This document shows, one piece after another, positions 55,116 to 64,000 of a DNA stretch of 64,000 nt. The DNA is from Pseudazoarcus sp963975885 (GTDB lineage: Bacteria; Pseudomonadota; Gammaproteobacteria; Burkholderiales; Rhodocyclaceae), in the NCBI GenBank assembly GCA_963975885.1, contig CAXBIS010000002.1:202390-266389 (forward strand), written 5' to 3'. Position 1 is the stretch's first letter; each line of letters starts with the position of its first letter. Under the pieces are notes generated by a model, which was not told the origin of the DNA, made no database searches, and saw only the letters and a program-made list of their open reading frames with translations. Both the position numbers and the translations under genes were made by a program.

Positions 55116-56345
55116 ATGCCGCTGACACGAAAACGTCTCGTCATCGCGCTTGCCGCCGTCGCAATCGTCGGCGCCGCAGCATCCATCGCCTTGCGCGCCA
55201 ATGCCGTCGTCGATCCGGACGCCGGCCAGACCCAGGCCGCGCAGGCGGTGCCGGTCGAAGTCGCCACCGTCGTGCATCGCGACATCGTCGACTGGCAGGA
55301 CTACTCCGGCCGGCTCGAGGCGGTCGATCACGTCGAGATCCGCCCGCAGGTCTCGGGCACCGTCGTCGCCGTGCATTTCGCCGACGGCGCACTGGTCGAG
55401 CGCGGCGCGCCGCTGTTCACGATCGACCCGGCCCCCTACGAGGCCGCCGCGGCCCGCGCACGGGCACGCGTCGCTGCAGCCGAGGCGCGCGCCGCCTATA
55501 CCGCGTCCGAGCTGGCGCGCAGCAAGCGGCTGATCGCCGACAACGCGATCGCGCAACGCGACCACGACCAGCGCGAGAACGCCGCCCGCGAGGCCGCCGC
55601 CGAACTGCAGGGCGCGCGCGCCGATCTGGCCGCGGCCGAACTCGACCTGGCGCACACCGAGATCGCCGCACCGGTCGCCGGGCGCGTATCGCGCGCCGAG
55701 ATCACCGAAGGCAACCTGGTGTCGGCGGGCGAGAACGCCAGAGCCCTCACCACGCTGGTTTCGGTGGCCCGCATCTACGCCGCCTTCGATGTCGACGAAG
55801 ACAGCTACCTGCGCCTGATCCGCCCGGCCACCATCTCGCGCAGGCCGATTCCGGTATTGCTGGGTCTGGCCAACGAGGACGGCCATTCGCGCATCGGCGA
55901 GGTCGGCTCGGTCGACAACCGTCTCGACCCGACCTCGGGCACGATCCGCGTGCGTGCGGTCTTCGACAACGCCGACGGTGCCCTGCTGCCGGGGCTGTAT
56001 GCGCGCATCCGGCTGGGTGGGGCCGAACGACGTCCGGCCGTGCTGATCGACGAACGCGCGATCGGCACCGATCAGGAGAAGCGCTTCGTACTCGTCGTCG
56101 ACGACGAGGGTCGCACCCACTACCGCGAGGTGCGCCCCGGCGCGATGCAGGACGGGCTGCGCGTGATCGAGCAGGGTCTTGCCGCTGGCGAGCGCATCGT
56201 CGTCAATGGCCTGCAGCGCACCCGTCCGGGACAGATCATCGACCCGCAGACCGTACCCATGGCCGGCATCGCGGGCGACGCGCCGTCCGCCGGTCGCTTT
56301 CTGCCCGCCACCGGCGCCGAAGACGACGGGCGGATCCAGTCATGA
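55116..56345 (+). CDS. RND efflux periplasmic adaptor (MexE/AcrA type)
   Basis: A 409-aa membrane-fusion protein. N-terminal hydrophobic anchor/signal (KRLVIALAAVAIVGAAASIAL), lipoyl-like half-motif (VEIRPQVSGTVVAVHFADGALVERG), a coiled-coil hairpin (about 105-185; Ala/Arg/Glu-rich), second lipoyl half (LAHTEIAAPVAGRVSRAEITEGNLV), and beta-barrel parts. There is no lipobox, so it is probably anchored by the N-terminal helix. It overlaps the permease by 4 bp (ATGA). Sequence features place it nearer MexE than AcrA. Confidence 0.93.
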   Translation: MPLTRKRLVIALAAVAIVGAAASIALRANAVVDPDAGQTQAAQAVPVEVATVVHRDIVDWQDYSGRLEAVDHVEIRPQVSGTVVAVHFADGALVERGAPLFTIDPAPYEAAAARARARVAAAEARAAYTASELARSKRLIADNAIAQRDHDQRENAAREAAAELQGARADLAAAELDLAHTEIAAPVAGRVSRAEITEGNLVSAGENARALTTLVSVARIYAAFDVDEDSYLRLIRPATISRRPIPVLLGLANEDGHSRIGEVGSVDNRLDPTSGTIRVRAVFDNADGALLPGLYARIRLGGAERRPAVLIDERAIGTDQEKRFVLVVDDEGRTHYREVRPGAMQDGLRVIEQGLAAGERIVVNGLQRTRPGQIIDPQTVPMAGIAGDAPSAGRFLPATGAEDDGRIQS

Positions 56346-59300
56346 ACATCTCGCGCTTTTTCATCGACCGCCCGATCTTCGCGGGCGTGTTGTCGATCGT
56401 GATCGTGCTCGCCGGCGCGATCTCGATGTTTCAGCTTCCGATCTCGGAATACCCCGAGGTCGTGCCGCCGTCGGTGGTGGTGCGCGCGCAGTACCCCGGC
56501 GCCAACCCCAAGGTCATCGCCGAGACCGTGGCCGCGCCGCTCGAGGAGTCCATCAACGGCGTCGAGGACATGCTCTACATGCAGTCCCAGGCCAACAGCG
56601 ACGGCAACCTCGCAGTGACCGTGCACTTCAACCTCGGCGTCGATCCCGACAAGGCCCAGCAGCTTGTGCAGAACCGCGTCGCGCAGGCCATGCCGCGCCT
56701 GCCCGAGGACGTGCAGCGACTCGGCGTGACGACCATGAAAAGCTCGCCGACGCTGACCATGGTGGTGCACCTGACTTCGCCCGACGACCGCTACGACATG
56801 ACCTACCTGCGCAACTACGGGCTGATCCACGTCAAGGATCGCCTGGCGCGCATCTCGGGCGTGGGCGAAGTCGCGCTGTGGGGAGCCGGCGACTACTCCA
56901 TGCGCGTGTGGCTGGATCCGAACAAGGTCGCGCAGCGCAATCTCACGGCCTCCGACGTGGTGGCCGCGATCCGCGAACAGAACGTGCAGGTGGCCGCCGG
57001 CGTGATCGGGGCCTCGCCGAGTACGGCCGGCGTGCCGCTGCAGTTGTCGGTCAATGCCCGTGGCCGATTGCAGACTGAAGACGAATTCGCCGACATCGTC
57101 CTCAAGACCGCGCCCAACGGCGCGGTCACGCGACTGGGCGACGTCGCCCGCGTGGAGCTGGCCGCGGCCGAGTACGGTCTGCGCTCGCTGCTCGACAACC
57201 AGCCGGCCGTGGCCATCGGCATCATGCAGGCGCCGGGCGCAAACGCCCTGGCCATCTCGTCGGCGGTGCGCGACACCATGGACGAACTGGCGCGGGACTT
57301 CCCGCCGTCGGTGCAGCACCGCATCGTCTACGACCCCACGCAGTTCGTGCGCGCCAGCATCAAGGCCGTGGTGCTGACCCTGCTCGAAGCCGTCGCGCTG
57401 GTGGTGCTGGTGGTCATCGTGTTCCTGCAGACCTGGCGCGCGTCCATCATTCCACTGCTGGCCGTGCCGGTCTCGATCATCGGCACCTTCTCGCTGATGC
57501 ATCTGTTCGGCTACTCGATCAACGCGCTGTCGCTGTTCGGCATGGTGCTGGCCATCGGCATCGTCGTCGATGACGCCATCGTCGTGGTCGAAAACGTCGA
57601 GCGCAACATCGAGGCGGGCCTGTCGCCACGTGACGCCACCTACCGCGCGATGCGCGAGGTCAGCGGGCCGATCATCGCCATCGGCCTGACGCTGGTCGCG
57701 GTCTTCGTGCCGCTGGCCTTCATGACCGGGCTGTCCGGCCAGTTCTACCAGCAGTTCGCGATGACCATCGCGATCTCCACGGTGATCTCGGCGTTCAACT
57801 CGCTGACCCTGTCGCCGGCGCTCGCCGCCCTGCTCCTCAAGAGCCACGACGCCCCACCCGACGCGCTCACGCGCATCATGAACCGGCTCTTCGGCGGCTT
57901 CTTCGCGCGCTTCAACCGCTTCTTCGGGCGCGCCTCGGAAGGTTACGGCCGAGGCGTCACCGGCGTGATCACGCACAAGGGCAAGTCGATGGGGGTGTAC
58001 GTGCTGCTGCTCGCCGCCACGGTCGGCTTCGGCTACCTCCTGCCCGGCGGCTTCGTACCCGCGCAGGACAAGCAATACCTGATCAGCTTCGCCCAGCTCC
58101 CGGCCGGAGCCTCGCTCGACCGCACCGAGGACGTGATCCGCCGCATGGGCGACATCGCACTGGAACACCCCGGCGTGGAAAGCGCAGTGGCCTTCCCCGG
58201 CCTGTCGATCAACGGCTTTACCAACAGCTCCAGCGCCGGCATCGTGTTCGCCACGCTCAAGCCGTTCTCCGAGCGGCGCAGCGCGGAGTTGAAGGCCGGC
58301 GCCATCGCCGCCGATCTGAACGGAAAATACGCCGCCATCCAGGAGGCCTTCATCGCGGTATTCCCGCCACCGCCGGTGATGGGCCTGGGCACCATGGGCG
58401 GCTTCAAGCTGCAGATCCAGGATCGCGCAGCACTCGGCTATGCCGAACTGGAAGAAGCCACCCAGACCTTCCTGCAGGCGGCCGCGCAGGCACCCGAACT
58501 GGGCCCGACCTTCACCAACTACCAGGTGGATGTGCCGCAGCTCGACGTGGAGCTGGATCGCGTCAAGGCGCGCCAGCTCGGCGTGCCGGTGACCGAGGTG
58601 TTCGACACCATGCAGATCTACCTCGGCTCGCTGTACGTGAACGACTTCAACCGCTTCGGCCGCGTCTATCAGGTCCGCGCCCAGGCCGACGCGCCGTTCC
58701 GTGACCGCGCCGACGACATCCTGCAGTTGAAGACGCGCAACGCCAACGGCGACATGGTGCCGCTGTCCTCGCTGGTGCAGGTGCGGCCGACCTTCGGCCC
58801 GGAAATGGTGGTGCGCTACAACGGCTACACCTCCGCCGACATCAACGGCGGCCCGGCACCGGGCTATTCATCGGCACAGGCCGAGGCCGCCGCCGAGCGC
58901 GTCGCCGCCGAAACCCTGCCGCACGGTATCCGATTCGAATGGACGGACCTGACCTACCAGAAGATTCTCGCCGGCAACGCGGGCATCTGGATCTTCCCGC
59001 TGTCGGTGCTGCTGGTGTTCCTGGTGCTCGCCGCGCAGTACGAGAGCCTGCGCCTGCCGCTGGCCGTGATCCTGATCGTGCCGATGGGCATTCTCGCGGC
59101 GCTGGCCGGAGTGTGGGCCACCGGTGGCGACAACAACATCTTCACGCAGATCGGCCTGATGGTGCTGGTGGGGCTGGCGTGCAAGAACGCCATTCTCATC
59201 GTCGAATTCGCGCGCGAACTGGAGCTGCAGGGCATGGCGCCGATCCGCGCCGCGATCGAGGCCAGCCGCCTGCGCCTGCGCCCCATCCTGATGACCTCGA

Positions 59301-59557
59301 TCGCCTTCATCATGGGCGTGGTGCCGCTGGTGCTCTCCTCCGGCGCCGGCTCCGAGATGCGCCAGGCCATGGGCATCGCGGTGTTCTTCGGCATGATCGG
59401 CGTGACCTTCTTCGGGCTGTTCCTGACCCCGGTGTTCTATGCCGTGCTGCGCTCCACGCGCCGCTGCGGAAAGCTGCACTCGGCCAGCGAGCACGAGGCC
59501 CCGCTGCTCGCCCCCGCCGGCGAAGCGTCCCGCCCCGCCCCCGAACCCGGAGCCTGA
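56342..59557 (+). CDS. RND multidrug efflux permease (MexF/AcrB, HAE1 type)
   Basis: A 1071-aa, 12-TM proton-driven exporter. The N-terminus NISRFFIDRPIFAGVLSIVI is typical of HAE1 pumps; the proton-relay Asp pair is in GIVVDDAIVVVENVERN of TM4, with the TM10 Lys region in VGLACKNAILIVEFAREL. Two large periplasmic loops are present. The ATG at 56342 overlaps the adaptor stop; the frame is open far upstream only as an antisense-like shadow. Substrates probably include hydrophobic drugs or solvents. Confidence 0.95.
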   Translation: MNISRFFIDRPIFAGVLSIVIVLAGAISMFQLPISEYPEVVPPSVVVRAQYPGANPKVIAETVAAPLEESINGVEDMLYMQSQANSDGNLAVTVHFNLGVDPDKAQQLVQNRVAQAMPRLPEDVQRLGVTTMKSSPTLTMVVHLTSPDDRYDMTYLRNYGLIHVKDRLARISGVGEVALWGAGDYSMRVWLDPNKVAQRNLTASDVVAAIREQNVQVAAGVIGASPSTAGVPLQLSVNARGRLQTEDEFADIVLKTAPNGAVTRLGDVARVELAAAEYGLRSLLDNQPAVAIGIMQAPGANALAISSAVRDTMDELARDFPPSVQHRIVYDPTQFVRASIKAVVLTLLEAVALVVLVVIVFLQTWRASIIPLLAVPVSIIGTFSLMHLFGYSINALSLFGMVLAIGIVVDDAIVVVENVERNIEAGLSPRDATYRAMREVSGPIIAIGLTLVAVFVPLAFMTGLSGQFYQQFAMTIAISTVISAFNSLTLSPALAALLLKSHDAPPDALTRIMNRLFGGFFARFNRFFGRASEGYGRGVTGVITHKGKSMGVYVLLLAATVGFGYLLPGGFVPAQDKQYLISFAQLPAGASLDRTEDVIRRMGDIALEHPGVESAVAFPGLSINGFTNSSSAGIVFATLKPFSERRSAELKAGAIAADLNGKYAAIQEAFIAVFPPPPVMGLGTMGGFKLQIQDRAALGYAELEEATQTFLQAAAQAPELGPTFTNYQVDVPQLDVELDRVKARQLGVPVTEVFDTMQIYLGSLYVNDFNRFGRVYQVRAQADAPFRDRADDILQLKTRNANGDMVPLSSLVQVRPTFGPEMVVRYNGYTSADINGGPAPGYSSAQAEAAAERVAAETLPHGIRFEWTDLTYQKILAGNAGIWIFPLSVLLVFLVLAAQYESLRLPLAVILIVPMGILAALAGVWATGGDNNIFTQIGLMVLVGLACKNAILIVEFARELELQGMAPIRAAIEASRLRLRPILMTSIAFIMGVVPLVLSSGAGSEMRQAMGIAVFFGMIGVTFFGLFLTPVFYAVLRSTRRCGKLHSASEHEAPLLAPAGEASRPAPEPGA

Positions 59558-59558
59558 C

Positions 59559-61049
59559 ATGACGAGAACCCTGCAAACCCCTGCCCTGATGCTGTTCGCG
59601 CTGGTGCTGGCAGGCTGCTCGCTGGCGCCCAAGTACGAGCGCCCCGAAGTGGCCGTGCCGGATGCCTGGCGTCACGCCGGTGAAGTCGCCGGTCCCTGGA
59701 AGCCCGCGCAGCCGTCCGAGCACGCCGAGCGCGGTGAATGGTGGCGCGTGTTCGACGACGCACAACTCAACGCCCTGCAACACGAGGCCCTGTCGGCCAA
59801 CCAGGACCTGCAGGCGGCCGCCGCCCGCCTGCGCCAGTCACGCGCGCTGCTCGGCAACGCGCGGGCCGACCGCTTCCCCACCGTCGAGGCCGGCTTCGGT
59901 CCCACCCGCCAGCGCCCCTCGCCCGCCTCGCAAGGGCTGGCAGCCGACACGGACGCCGCCACGCTGTGGCGCGCCCAGGCCGGCGTACGTTACGAGATCG
60001 ACCTCTTCGGCCGCGTCGAATCCACGGTGAGCGCCGCCACCGCCAGCAACCAGCGCGACGAGGCCCTGTACCGTTCGCTGCTGCTCGCGCTGCAGGCCGA
60101 TGTCGCCCAGACCTGGCTGACGATCCGCGAACTCGATGCCGAACAGGCGTTGTACGCCAACGCGGTGGACCTGCGCGCCGAGGCCCTGCACCTGATGGAG
60201 CGCCGCTTCGAGGAAGGGTTCACGAGCGAGCTCGACGTCGCCCGAAGCCGCACCGAACTGGCCACCGCGCAGTCGGAATCGCTGGCCGTCGCACGCCGCC
60301 GCACGCTGGCCGAGCACGCGCTGGCCCTGCTGCTGGGCAAGGCCCCGGCCGAGTTCACGCTCGCCCCCGACCCGCTGCTGCGCGTCGCGGTGCGCGTGCC
60401 GGCCGGCGTGCCGTCCGAGCTGCTCGAACGACGTCCCGACATCGCCGCGGCCGAACGCGCCATGGCCGCGGCCAACGCGCGCATCGGTGCCGCGCGCGCG
60501 GCCTTCTATCCCAGCCTGGTGCTCACCGGCTCGGCCGGTTACGAGTCCGCCAGCCTGGGCGACCTGCTCGACTGGTCCAGCCGCGCCTTCGTGCTCGGCC
60601 CCGTGGCCGGCACCATCGCCTCGCTGCCAATCTTCGACGGCGGCCGCCGCCAGGCCAACCTCGAGCGCAGCCGCGCCGAATGGGAAGAGGAAGTCGCCAA
60701 CTACCGCCAGACCGTGCTCACCGCCTTCCGCGAGGTCGAGGACCACCTCGCCAGCCTCGACCTGCTCGGCCGCCGCACCGCCGCGCAGAACGAGGCCGTC
60801 ACCGCCGCCCGCCGCGCCGCCGCCCTGTCACGCATCCAGTACCGCGAAGGCGATGTCGGCTACCTCGACGTGATCGAGGCCGAACGCAACGTGTTGCAGC
60901 AGCAACGCGTCGCCGTGCAGATCGACGCCGAGCGCGCCCGCTCCGTGGTCGGCCTGATCCGCGCGATGGGCGGTTCGTGGGATGCGCCGAGCGTGCCCGC
61001 CACGACCGACGACGGCTATCTGCGGCTGGCCGGCGAGACGCGGGGCTGA
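59559..61049 (+). CDS. RND outer-membrane factor lipoprotein (NodT/OprN family)
   Basis: A 496-aa TolC-like channel. A lipoprotein signal with lipobox LAGC (Cys near residue 20) precedes CSLAPKYERPEVAVPDAW, the NodT-family start; two OEP repeats follow (ALSANQDLQAAAARLRQSRA; LERRPDIAAAERAMAAANARIGAARAAFYP in two parts). It completes the tripartite pump. The ATG lies 1 bp beyond the permease stop, with CGGAG in front. Confidence 0.94.
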   Translation: MTRTLQTPALMLFALVLAGCSLAPKYERPEVAVPDAWRHAGEVAGPWKPAQPSEHAERGEWWRVFDDAQLNALQHEALSANQDLQAAAARLRQSRALLGNARADRFPTVEAGFGPTRQRPSPASQGLAADTDAATLWRAQAGVRYEIDLFGRVESTVSAATASNQRDEALYRSLLLALQADVAQTWLTIRELDAEQALYANAVDLRAEALHLMERRFEEGFTSELDVARSRTELATAQSESLAVARRRTLAEHALALLLGKAPAEFTLAPDPLLRVAVRVPAGVPSELLERRPDIAAAERAMAAANARIGAARAAFYPSLVLTGSAGYESASLGDLLDWSSRAFVLGPVAGTIASLPIFDGGRRQANLERSRAEWEEEVANYRQTVLTAFREVEDHLASLDLLGRRTAAQNEAVTAARRAAALSRIQYREGDVGYLDVIEAERNVLQQQRVAVQIDAERARSVVGLIRAMGGSWDAPSVPATTDDGYLRLAGETRG

Positions 61050-61065
61050 CGCACGGGCCGGACCT

Positions 61066-62103
61066 TCACGCCCCGACGTCGAGCGCGTCCCAGCCCTGCT
61101 CTTCCACGAGCTTCTTCAACTGGGGCGGGCGATAGCCCGCATCCGCCTCGTAACGCACGCGCACGCTCGGGTGGATGCGTGTCGGCTTGTCGGGAACGAT
61201 CAGCTCGCGCTCGCGCGGGCGCTTGAAGCGATGCACGTGGCGGCGGGAGTTGTGCGTGCAGCCGCGCACCCCGTCGGTAAGCGACGCGCGCAGATAGGCC
61301 TCGGTCGCCAGTCCGGCAGCTTCCGCCCCGTCCAGCATCCAGCCCAGCGGCACGTCGGCGGCGATGCAGCCGTTGTCCTTGTCCGGCGGATAGGAGCCGC
61401 CCACGTCCGAGTGCACGCCGGCAAACCAGACCTGCTTCAGGTCGACCTCGGGCCGCGGCGTCCAGATCGTCGGCTCGAAGTCCCGACGCTTCTCGTCGAT
61501 GGACAGCGCATGGCGTGCGAACGCCACGTTCGCACCCATCTTGGTGTCGTAGAACTCGTCGTGGCCATCGAACCAGCCCATCAGCGAAACCGGAATGCCC
61601 AGCGCCCCGACCGTGTCCCACACGCCGACGAAATGCACAGCCCGCGACGCATGGCTGTGGTCGTCACGAAACTTCACCGCGGCCTTGCCGCTGGGGTGGA
61701 AATCCACCTTCGGATTCTTGTAGATGTGCCAGGCCTGCGCGATCAGCCGCGCATCTGGCCGGCGCACGATGCCGCAGTTGTTGATCAGCCCGCACAGCGC
61801 CCGCACCGTGTAGGCGCCGCGGCTGAAGCCGAACAGGAAGATGCGGTCGTCCTCGTCGTAGTTCTGCACGATGTAGCGGTAACCGTCGAGGATGTTCTTG
61901 TGGATGCCGCGCCCCGTCGCGCCAGCAATCGCGCTGTCGTGATACGAGCCCAGCCCCCAGTCGTAGAACACGTGCTGCTTTACGCCATCGGCCAGCGGGC
62001 TGACCGCCCGCGCCAGGCGCAACACGTTGGTCGGATGATCCTCGTCCAGATTCTCTTCCGGACGGTTCCAGGTGCCGTCCGCGCACACCACCAGATTCGC
62101 CAT
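61066..62103 (-). CDS. DUF2235 alpha/beta hydrolase (Tle1-like)
   Basis: A 345-aa cytosolic hydrolase-fold protein with the DUF2235 start (NLVVCADGTWNRPEEN), a nucleophile elbow GFSRGA (S94), the acid in FVGVWDTVGALG and His in WFAGVHSDVGGSYP. The domain is shared with the T6SS phospholipase effectors Tle1, but there is no VgrG, PAAR or immunity gene nearby and no export signal, so a housekeeping or peptidoglycan/lipid-linked hydrolase is equally possible. Convergent with the efflux operon (16-bp gap). Confidence 0.88.
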   Translation of the reverse strand: MANLVVCADGTWNRPEENLDEDHPTNVLRLARAVSPLADGVKQHVFYDWGLGSYHDSAIAGATGRGIHKNILDGYRYIVQNYDEDDRIFLFGFSRGAYTVRALCGLINNCGIVRRPDARLIAQAWHIYKNPKVDFHPSGKAAVKFRDDHSHASRAVHFVGVWDTVGALGIPVSLMGWFDGHDEFYDTKMGANVAFARHALSIDEKRRDFEPTIWTPRPEVDLKQVWFAGVHSDVGGSYPPDKDNGCIAADVPLGWMLDGAEAAGLATEAYLRASLTDGVRGCTHNSRRHVHRFKRPRERELIVPDKPTRIHPSVRVRYEADAGYRPPQLKKLVEEQGWDALDVGA

Positions 62104-62292
62104 CGTTCGTCCTCCGCTTCGCCGGCCCTGCGATCACTGCGATCAATCCGGTCTAGCACCGCACAGACGATAATGCAATTGCCATATCCTCCGATGACGA
62201 CGGACGCCCCGCGCGCCAGTACGTGAAAAACACAACTCCGATCCCCGCGCACGCGGCGTAAGCTCGGCCCGAGCAACCGTGAGGAGATTCCG

Positions 62293-63498
62293 ATGACCAC
62301 CCTGACCCCCGACCAGCTCGACCTGCAGGCACGCGCACGCGAACTTGCCCAGGGCTGCTTTGCAACCACCGCGGCCGCGACCGACCGGACCGAGGAATAC
62401 CCCTGGGCCAACATCGCCCGGCTGCGCGACGCGGGCTTCGTCGGCATGACGCTGCCGCGCGCGCTCGGCGGACAGGGTCGTTCGTATCTGGACGCGGTGA
62501 TCGTGGTCGAGGAAATGGCCAAGGCCTGCGCGACGATGGGCCGCATCACGGTCGAGACCAACATGGGGGCAATCGGCGCCATCGTGCGTTACGGCAGCGA
62601 CGAGCAGGCCAAACTCGCCGCCGCGCTGGTGCTCGAAGGCGACAAGCCGGCGATCTGTATCACCGAACCCAATGCCGGCAGCGCGGCGAGCCAGATGAGC
62701 ACCCGCGCCGACCGCAAGGGGGATCACTACATCCTCAACGGCGAAAAATACTGGATCACCGGCGGTGGCGTGTCACGCCTGCATCTGATCTTCGCGCGCG
62801 TGTTCGATGACGGCGTGGAACAGGGCATCGGCGCCTTCATCTGCGTGCGCGACGGCGACGAGCCCGAAGGCCTGGTCGTGGGCCGGCGCCTCTACGCGAT
62901 GGGCGTGCGCGGCATTCCCGAGACCTACCTCGAATTCCGCGATCTGGCGGTGCACAAGTCGATGATGGTGGTGCCGCCCGGCGGCCTCAAGCGCGGCTTC
63001 GCCTCGCTGATGACGGCCTACAACGCGCAGCGCGTCGGCGCCGGCACGGTGGCGCTGGGCATCGCCCAGGGGGCTTTCGAGGAAGGCGTGGAATACCTCA
63101 AGCGGCGCGAGCAGTTCGGCCGCCCCATCGCCGAATTCCAGGGCCTGCAGTGGATGGTGGCCGACATGTCGACGCAGCTCGAAGCCGCACGCCTGATGCT
63201 GCACGACGCCGCGACCAGCGGCGAAGAGTTTCCCGATCTGGACCGCGCCGCGCGCGCCAAGCTGTTCGCCGCCGAAACCGCCAACAAGGTCACCAACGAC
63301 GCCCTGCAGTTCTTCGGCTCGAGCGGCTACGGCCGCGACCAGCCGATGGAACGCCACGTGCGCGACGCGCGCATGTTCACCATCGCCGGCGGCACGGCGC
63401 AGATCCTGCGCACGCAGATCGCCTCGCGCGTGCTCGGCATGAAATTGCCGCAGACGCGCGACGGCTATCTGAAGCTGGCTGGCGAAGACAAGGGTTGA
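62293..63498 (+). CDS. acd: 3-sulfinopropionyl-CoA desulfinase (acyl-CoA dehydrogenase fold)
   Basis: A 401-aa FAD protein of the acyl-CoA dehydrogenase superfamily without a catalytic base. The two positions that hold the base in dehydrogenases are Q246 (AYNAQRVGA) and G366 (FTIAGGTAQI), and Arg84 (TMGRITV) is present. These are exactly the residues and numbers described for the desulfinase of Advenella mimigardefordensis DPN7, where Arg84 is essential for release of sulfite from 3-sulfinopropionyl-CoA and dehydrogenase activity is absent. It therefore probably acts in catabolism of 3,3'-dithiodipropionate, 3-sulfinopropionate or related C3 organosulfur compounds. TGAGGAG lies 8 nt before the ATG. 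Confidence 0.87.
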   Translation: MTTLTPDQLDLQARARELAQGCFATTAAATDRTEEYPWANIARLRDAGFVGMTLPRALGGQGRSYLDAVIVVEEMAKACATMGRITVETNMGAIGAIVRYGSDEQAKLAAALVLEGDKPAICITEPNAGSAASQMSTRADRKGDHYILNGEKYWITGGGVSRLHLIFARVFDDGVEQGIGAFICVRDGDEPEGLVVGRRLYAMGVRGIPETYLEFRDLAVHKSMMVVPPGGLKRGFASLMTAYNAQRVGAGTVALGIAQGAFEEGVEYLKRREQFGRPIAEFQGLQWMVADMSTQLEAARLMLHDAATSGEEFPDLDRAARAKLFAAETANKVTNDALQFFGSSGYGRDQPMERHVRDARMFTIAGGTAQILRTQIASRVLGMKLPQTRDGYLKLAGEDKG

Positions 63499-63563
63499 GG
63501 CTGCGGTCGGTCCCGCACGCCAACGCCGAGTGCGACTGAAGGCGGAGAAACCTCGCGTCTCCC

Positions 63564-64000
63564 CTAGCCGGCCATGGCCGCACGCTTCGCTCTTGCCACG
63601 TGCAGTTTCCTGTAGCTGTCGATCCGGCGCTGGTGCCGGTCCAGCCCTTCCAGTTTCATGCTGGTGGGGGTCAGGCCGAAGAAGCGCACGCTGCCGTCCA
63701 CCGAGCCCATCGCCGCATCCATCTTCTCGTCTCCGAACATGCGGCGGAAGTTGGCTTCAAAGTCGTCCAGTTCCAGCTCGTCGTCCAGCACGACCTCGAG
63801 CACCACATTCAGGGCCTGGTAGAACAGGCCGCGTTCGAGCGTGTTTTCGTTGTACTGCAGGAAGGCACCCACCAGATCGTGGGCTTCTTCGAGCTGCCGC
63901 AGCGCGAGGTGGATCAGCAGCTTCAGTTCCAGAATCGTCAACTGCCCCCACACCGTGTTCTCGTCGAAGTCGATGCCGATCAACGTGATGATGTCGGTGT
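63564..64000 (-). CDS. ycaO: YcaO-domain protein, C-terminal part (runs off window)
   Basis: The frame is open to the window end, so about 145 C-terminal residues are visible. The blocks WGQLTILELKLLIHLAL, YNENTLERGLFYQALNVVLEV, DGSVRFFGLTPTSMKLEGLD and HQRRIDSYRKLHVARAKR are those of the C-terminal extension of E. coli-type YcaO (OsmC/YcaO protein), which assists RimO in beta-methylthiolation of ribosomal protein S12. The ATP-binding YcaO core lies outside the window. Convergent with the desulfinase gene. Confidence 0.85.
   Translation of the reverse strand, partial: TDIITLIGIDFDENTVWGQLTILELKLLIHLALRQLEEAHDLVGAFLQYNENTLERGLFYQALNVVLEVVLDDELELDDFEANFRRMFGDEKMDAAMGSVDGSVRFFGLTPTSMKLEGLDRHQRRIDSYRKLHVARAKRAAMAG

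Noticed and set aside
54569..56341. Very long N-terminal extension of the RND permease frame
   Set aside because: The frame is open by chance through the adaptor gene; the permease ATG at 56342 gives the standard N-terminus and overlaps the adaptor stop.
56120..58168. 682-aa minus-strand frame across the RND permease
   Set aside because: His/Asp/Arg-biased reverse complement of a conserved permease.
61066..62103. Type VI secretion phospholipase effector
   Set aside because: DUF2235 alone is not sufficient; no VgrG, PAAR, chaperone or immunity gene is nearby.

Overview
The window looks like a chromosomal piece of a high-GC betaproteobacterium. Gene families and order (glyQ-glyS with lnt-corC-ybeY-ybeZ-miaB, a PHB-granule phasin, a FcbT-type TRAP transporter, a gcl cluster, a 3-sulfinopropionyl-CoA desulfinase homologue) suggest the Thauera/Azoarcus/Aromatoleum group of the Rhodocyclales; that placement is inference. 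Genes are packed tightly with many ATGA or TGATG overlaps. I see no insertion sequence, prophage or CRISPR array.

Layout. 1-10,070: phasin 3' end, then a long minus-strand housekeeping run (plsC, gmhB, glyS, glyQ, lnt, corC, ybeY, phoH-like ybeZ, miaB). 10,086-11,030: a CAU-anticodon tRNA with a consensus-like promoter, a cold-shock gene with a long 5' UTR, and a 55-aa membrane protein. 11,050-15,590: amidase plus a three-component TRAP transporter. 16,030-18,545: DMT exporter, TerB-like protein, small membrane protein and a LysR regulator. 18,670-24,080: glyoxylate/glycerate pathway (gcl, hyi, glycerate kinase, glcG-like) and an HDOD protein.

24,190-29,830 is the most interesting part. A bufferin-type RiPP operon (Cys-rich precursor BufA2, DUF692 multinuclear-iron enzyme BufB, DUF2063 partner BufC) is divergent from an OmpR-type response regulator, its sensor kinase, and exported MsrA and MsrB. 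The shared intergenic region carries two mirror-image operators. Each is three (n)(R)TGA half-sites at exact 11-bp steps, as expected for an OmpR/PhoB-family regulator. The reading is one two-component system controlling both a probable copper-chelating peptide and periplasmic methionine repair.

29,830-46,140 is a signalling island of nine genes: REC-PAS-GGDEF-EAL-REC, GAF/PAS kinase, single REC, dCache kinase, hemerythrin-kinase, two REC-HD-GYP proteins, PAS-GGDEF, and an MHYT hybrid kinase. It can make, break and sense c-di-GMP, with a probable diiron O2/NO input.

46,180-53,470: a Cys-motif protein of unknown function, a perfect 24-bp hairpin, an ATP-grasp enzyme, a 675-aa protein with papain-like active-site motifs, an Old Yellow Enzyme, a luciferase-like flavoprotein and a glycine-zipper stress protein. 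53,700-61,050: LysR regulator divergent from an RND efflux pump (adaptor, permease, outer-membrane factor). 61,066-64,000: DUF2235 hydrolase, a desulfinase with an acyl-CoA dehydrogenase fold, and the 3' part of ycaO.
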